Of a DNA stretch of 6,339 nt, positions 5,897-6,339 are shown in pieces. Below the pieces are notes generated by a model, which did not search any database, was not told the DNA's origin, and saw only the letters and a program-made list of their open reading frames with translations. How positions within the stretch are numbered: the stretch's first letter is position 1; each line of letters begins with the position of its first letter. Both the position numbers and the translations under genes were made by a program. Source of the DNA: Pseudobdellovibrio sp. (GTDB taxonomy: Bacteria > Bdellovibrionota > Bdellovibrionia > Bdellovibrionales > Bdellovibrionaceae); the NCBI GenBank assembly GCA_025449725.1, contig JANWIU010000168.1:1-6339 (forward strand), given 5' to 3'.

Positions 5897-6339
5897 ATGT
5901 TGATTGAAACAGAAGTACTTATTATCGGTTCAGGCACTGCTGCCTTGGCGCTCGCTCTGAAATTGGCCGATCAAAAACGTGTTTTGATTCTCACAAAAGA
6001 TAAAATTCCGTCTACGAACAGCGCGATGGCTCAAGGTGGGATTGCCGCCGTAACTGACAAGAGCGACAGCTTTCAAAGTCATATCGATGACACCCTCATG
6101 GCAGGAGCAGGCCTCTGTCGTCGTGAAGCGGTGCACAATTTTATTGAGCAAGCCCCTGAAAGAATTCAGGATCTTATCAAATGGGGGGTCCAGTTTGATC
6201 CCGAACTGACCCGCGAAGGTGGCGAACTTATCAACTTACGAGGTGAGGCTTTTATGAAGAAGCATCACCCGCTTGGATCACTTGCGCCCAGAGATATTGT
6301 CGCTCGCGGAATCGATGCAGAAATCAAAAAATCAGGCGA
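5897..6339 (+). CDS. nadB: L-aspartate oxidase, start of gene, with apparent internal deletion (3' end outside window)
   Basis: NadB is a cytoplasmic FAD enzyme that oxidises L-aspartate to iminoaspartate, the first step of de novo NAD synthesis; NadA then makes quinolinate. The 147 visible codons show the N-terminal dinucleotide-binding motif IIGSGTAALALAL (GxGxxA rather than GxGxxG), the AQGGIAAV motif (45-52), HIDDTLMAGAGLC (62-74) and TREGG (105-109, equivalent to E. coli Glu121). Directly after TREGG comes ELINLRGEAFM and then HPLGSLAPRDIVARGID, which includes the equivalent of catalytic Arg290. From my memory of E. coli NadB about 140 residues lie between these points, including the TREGGHSHRR continuation, the ATGG flavin motif and the QFHPT motif with His244. 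They are absent here in frame. If the sequence is correct the product is probably inactive; otherwise this is an assembly error. The only usable start is the ATG at 5897, with a weak purine-rich stretch upstream. It is transcribed away from the operon on the left. Confidence 0.9.
   Translation, partial: MLIETEVLIIGSGTAALALALKLADQKRVLILTKDKIPSTNSAMAQGGIAAVTDKSDSFQSHIDDTLMAGAGLCRREAVHNFIEQAPERIQDLIKWGVQFDPELTREGGELINLRGEAFMKKHHPLGSLAPRDIVARGIDAEIKKSG

Noticed and set aside
5930..6151. Minus-strand open frame of 73 codons inside nadB
   Set aside because: Antisense to clear NadB motifs.
5897..6339. Plus-strand gene as succinate dehydrogenase or fumarate reductase flavoprotein instead of NadB
   Set aside because: The AQGGIAAV, DTLMAGAGLC, TREGG and LAPRDIVAR motifs are those of NadB. 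SdhA/FrdA also carry the ATGG and QFHPT segments, so that identity would not explain the missing region.
1..6339. tRNA, rRNA, CRISPR array, insertion sequence, riboswitch or prophage
   Set aside because: Nearly all bases are in recognised genes; no repeat-spacer pattern, terminal inverted repeats, transposase motifs or RNA-gene sequence were seen, and the only gap (about 127 bases) lacks a convincing structured leader.

Overview
The window comes from a Gram-negative bacterium of moderate GC content (roughly mid-40s percent by eye). An outer-membrane-type lipid transporter (MlaE/MlaF), peptidoglycan D-alanine supply, and a membrane protein paired with a c-di-GMP-type signalling protein all sit in one operon. 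The mlaE-before-mlaF order, the gene style and the signalling content remind me of Bdellovibrionota or related former deltaproteobacteria. That placement is an inference, not a demonstrated fact.

Layout. Positions 1 to about 5769 hold five minus-strand genes packed as one operon. In transcription order (right to left) they are: (i) a two-pass membrane protein of unknown family with a periplasmic domain and a long acidic, proline-rich cytoplasmic tail; (ii) a protein with a degenerate receiver, a GAF-like middle and a degenerate GGDEF domain; (iii) alanine racemase, alr; (iv) an MlaE-family permease; (v) an MlaF-family ABC ATPase that runs off the left edge. Three of the four junctions are 4-base stop/start overlaps (ATGA, GTGA, ATGA). 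The fourth is a 7-base gap, so translation is probably coupled throughout. Positions 5770-5896 are a divergent promoter region with weak promoter-like elements and an 11-bp palindrome. From 5897 rightwards on the plus strand is the start of nadB (L-aspartate oxidase), cut by the window end.

How the genes may work together. MlaE and MlaF are the membrane and ATPase parts of a phospholipid/lipid transporter; an MlaD (MCE-domain) gene is expected beyond the left edge. Alr makes D-alanine for the cell wall. The two upstream genes look like a split signalling unit. The membrane protein could sense the periplasm. Its coupled partner has lost the catalytic residues of a diguanylate cyclase but keeps an RxxD inhibitory-site motif, so it is more likely a c-di-GMP reader than a producer. 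NadB starts de novo NAD synthesis and is transcribed separately.

The two most notable observations are this cyclase-dead, I-site-positive protein coupled to a membrane sensor-like protein, and an apparent in-frame loss of about 140 residues inside nadB. In nadB the TREGG motif runs directly into the segment that normally follows the LRGEGG motif, which would remove much of the flavin- and substrate-binding core. No RNA genes, CRISPR arrays, insertion sequences or prophage parts were seen.
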